Source: Komagataeibacter kakiaceti JCM 25156 (lineage in GTDB: Bacteria; Pseudomonadota; Alphaproteobacteria; Acetobacterales; Acetobacteraceae). Taken from it: 5,178 bases of DNA. The position numbers and the translations under genes were made by a program. The notes under the pieces are model-generated. The model saw nothing but the letters and a program-made list of their open reading frames with translations. It was not told the origin of the DNA and made no database searches. Positions 4,799 through 5,178 of this stretch are shown piece after piece. Every line of letters starts with the position of its first letter. Position 1 is the stretch's first letter. The stretch lies in NCBI RefSeq assembly GCF_000613305.1, contig NZ_BAIO01000145.1:1-5178 (forward strand). Reading direction: 5' to 3'.

Positions 4799-5178
4799 TT
4801 ATTGGCAAGACAGGTCCAGCAGGCGGATTTCACCATCCGTCGCCACGTTCCATGGCTGCTCCGTCGTGAAACATGCGATCGAAGCGGGAGCAAAGCCCCG
4901 GATCAGGCCGGATTCCAGCGCGGGCGGGCAGGCCCTTGCGCCCCAGTGGACCACAAGTGCCTGCAGGGCGGGGTTATGGGCCAGTATCATGATGTTGTGG
5001 ATTTTATCCGGCACCGCGTACAGTTCGTTGCGGATGGTCTCCGCCGTGGCGTCATACAGGGCGTTCACATATCGGATATCAGGCGTGTGATCGCCATAAA
5101 ATGATCCGATGGCCGCCAGCGTCTGGCGCGTGCGCACGGCGGGACTGACCAGGACCAGTTCCGGCGCGAAGTGCCGCG
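4799..5178 (-). CDS. SixA-type phosphohistidine phosphatase (histidine phosphatase family), 5'-partial
   Basis: The C-terminal part of a histidine phosphatase superfamily protein; the frame is open to the window edge (first full codon at 5174-5176) and ends with TAA at 4799-4801. The visible 125 residues start with RHFAPELVLVSPAVRTRQT, where SPAVRTRQT matches the family's conserved S-P-A-x-R-T-x-Q-T block, and contain MILAHNP, which holds the second catalytic histidine. The N-terminal RHG/RHA motif with the phosphorylated histidine must lie outside the window. SixA proteins remove phosphate from histidine phosphotransfer domains, but assignment within the superfamily is from sequence pattern only, so substrate is unproven. 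It is upstream of gltA in the same direction, with a 218-bp gap that looks like a separate promoter region. Confidence 0.85.
   Translation of the reverse strand, partial: RHFAPELVLVSPAVRTRQTLAAIGSFYGDHTPDIRYVNALYDATAETIRNELYAVPDKIHNIMILAHNPALQALVVHWGARACPPALESGLIRGFAPASIACFTTEQPWNVATDGEIRLLDLSCQ

Noticed and set aside
4393..4893. 166-residue open frame on the minus strand spanning sixA end, gltA leader and gltA start
   Set aside because: It is out of frame with both real genes and shows no recognisable domain; a shadow frame.
1..5178. CRISPR arrays, tRNA or rRNA genes, insertion sequences, toxin-antitoxin or defence modules
   Set aside because: I looked on both strands and found no direct-repeat array, transposase motif or tRNA-like cloverleaf. 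The only cloverleaf-like fold (3131-3203) lacks tRNA hallmarks.

Overview
The window looks like chromosomal DNA of an acetic acid bacterium (Acetobacteraceae; Komagataeibacter or Gluconacetobacter is my best guess). The reasons are the GC-rich coding bias, the alphaproteobacterial type of PyrE, the citrate synthase sequence, and a dispersed-looking palindromic element at 3131-3203 of a kind I remember from Komagataeibacter/Gluconacetobacter intergenic regions. The genus call is inference from memory, not from a search.

Layout from left to right. Positions 3-814 (+) hold the 3' part of a long-chain polyprenyl diphosphate synthase gene (ubiquinone side chain). It converges with murI (glutamate racemase, 833-1681, -) across an 18-bp gap that carries a shared hairpin. 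murI is the second gene of a pyrE-murI pair on the minus strand (pyrE, orotate phosphoribosyltransferase, 1697-2457, -), with 15 bp between them. Between pyrE and a small plus-strand gene of unknown function (2684-2947) lies a divergent regulatory region with a candidate promoter on each side. The small gene's promoter carries a near-consensus Fur box. Positions 2948-3281 hold no gene but several inverted repeats, the cloverleaf-like element and the probable gltA terminator. Citrate synthase (gltA, 3282-4580, -) follows. It has a roughly 100-nt untranslated leader containing an inverted repeat and a 17-codon leader ORF that abuts the gltA start. A SixA-type histidine phosphatase (4799-5178, -) runs off the right edge.

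The genes are mostly housekeeping: quinone side-chain synthesis, peptidoglycan D-glutamate, UMP synthesis and the entry step of the TCA cycle. I see no mobile element, CRISPR array, tRNA or rRNA, and no obvious new multi-gene system.

The most striking anomaly is that two conserved enzymes, the polyprenyl synthase and PyrE, are each broken by a one-base deletion. Both deletions fall in the same local sequence: ATCTGGCAT stands where ATCTGGGCAT is expected, read on the plus strand in both cases. The two genes lie on opposite strands, so a DNA-level cause, most likely a systematic sequencing or assembly error, fits better than translational recoding. The second most interesting item is the Fur-box-controlled orphan small protein, followed by the gltA leader.
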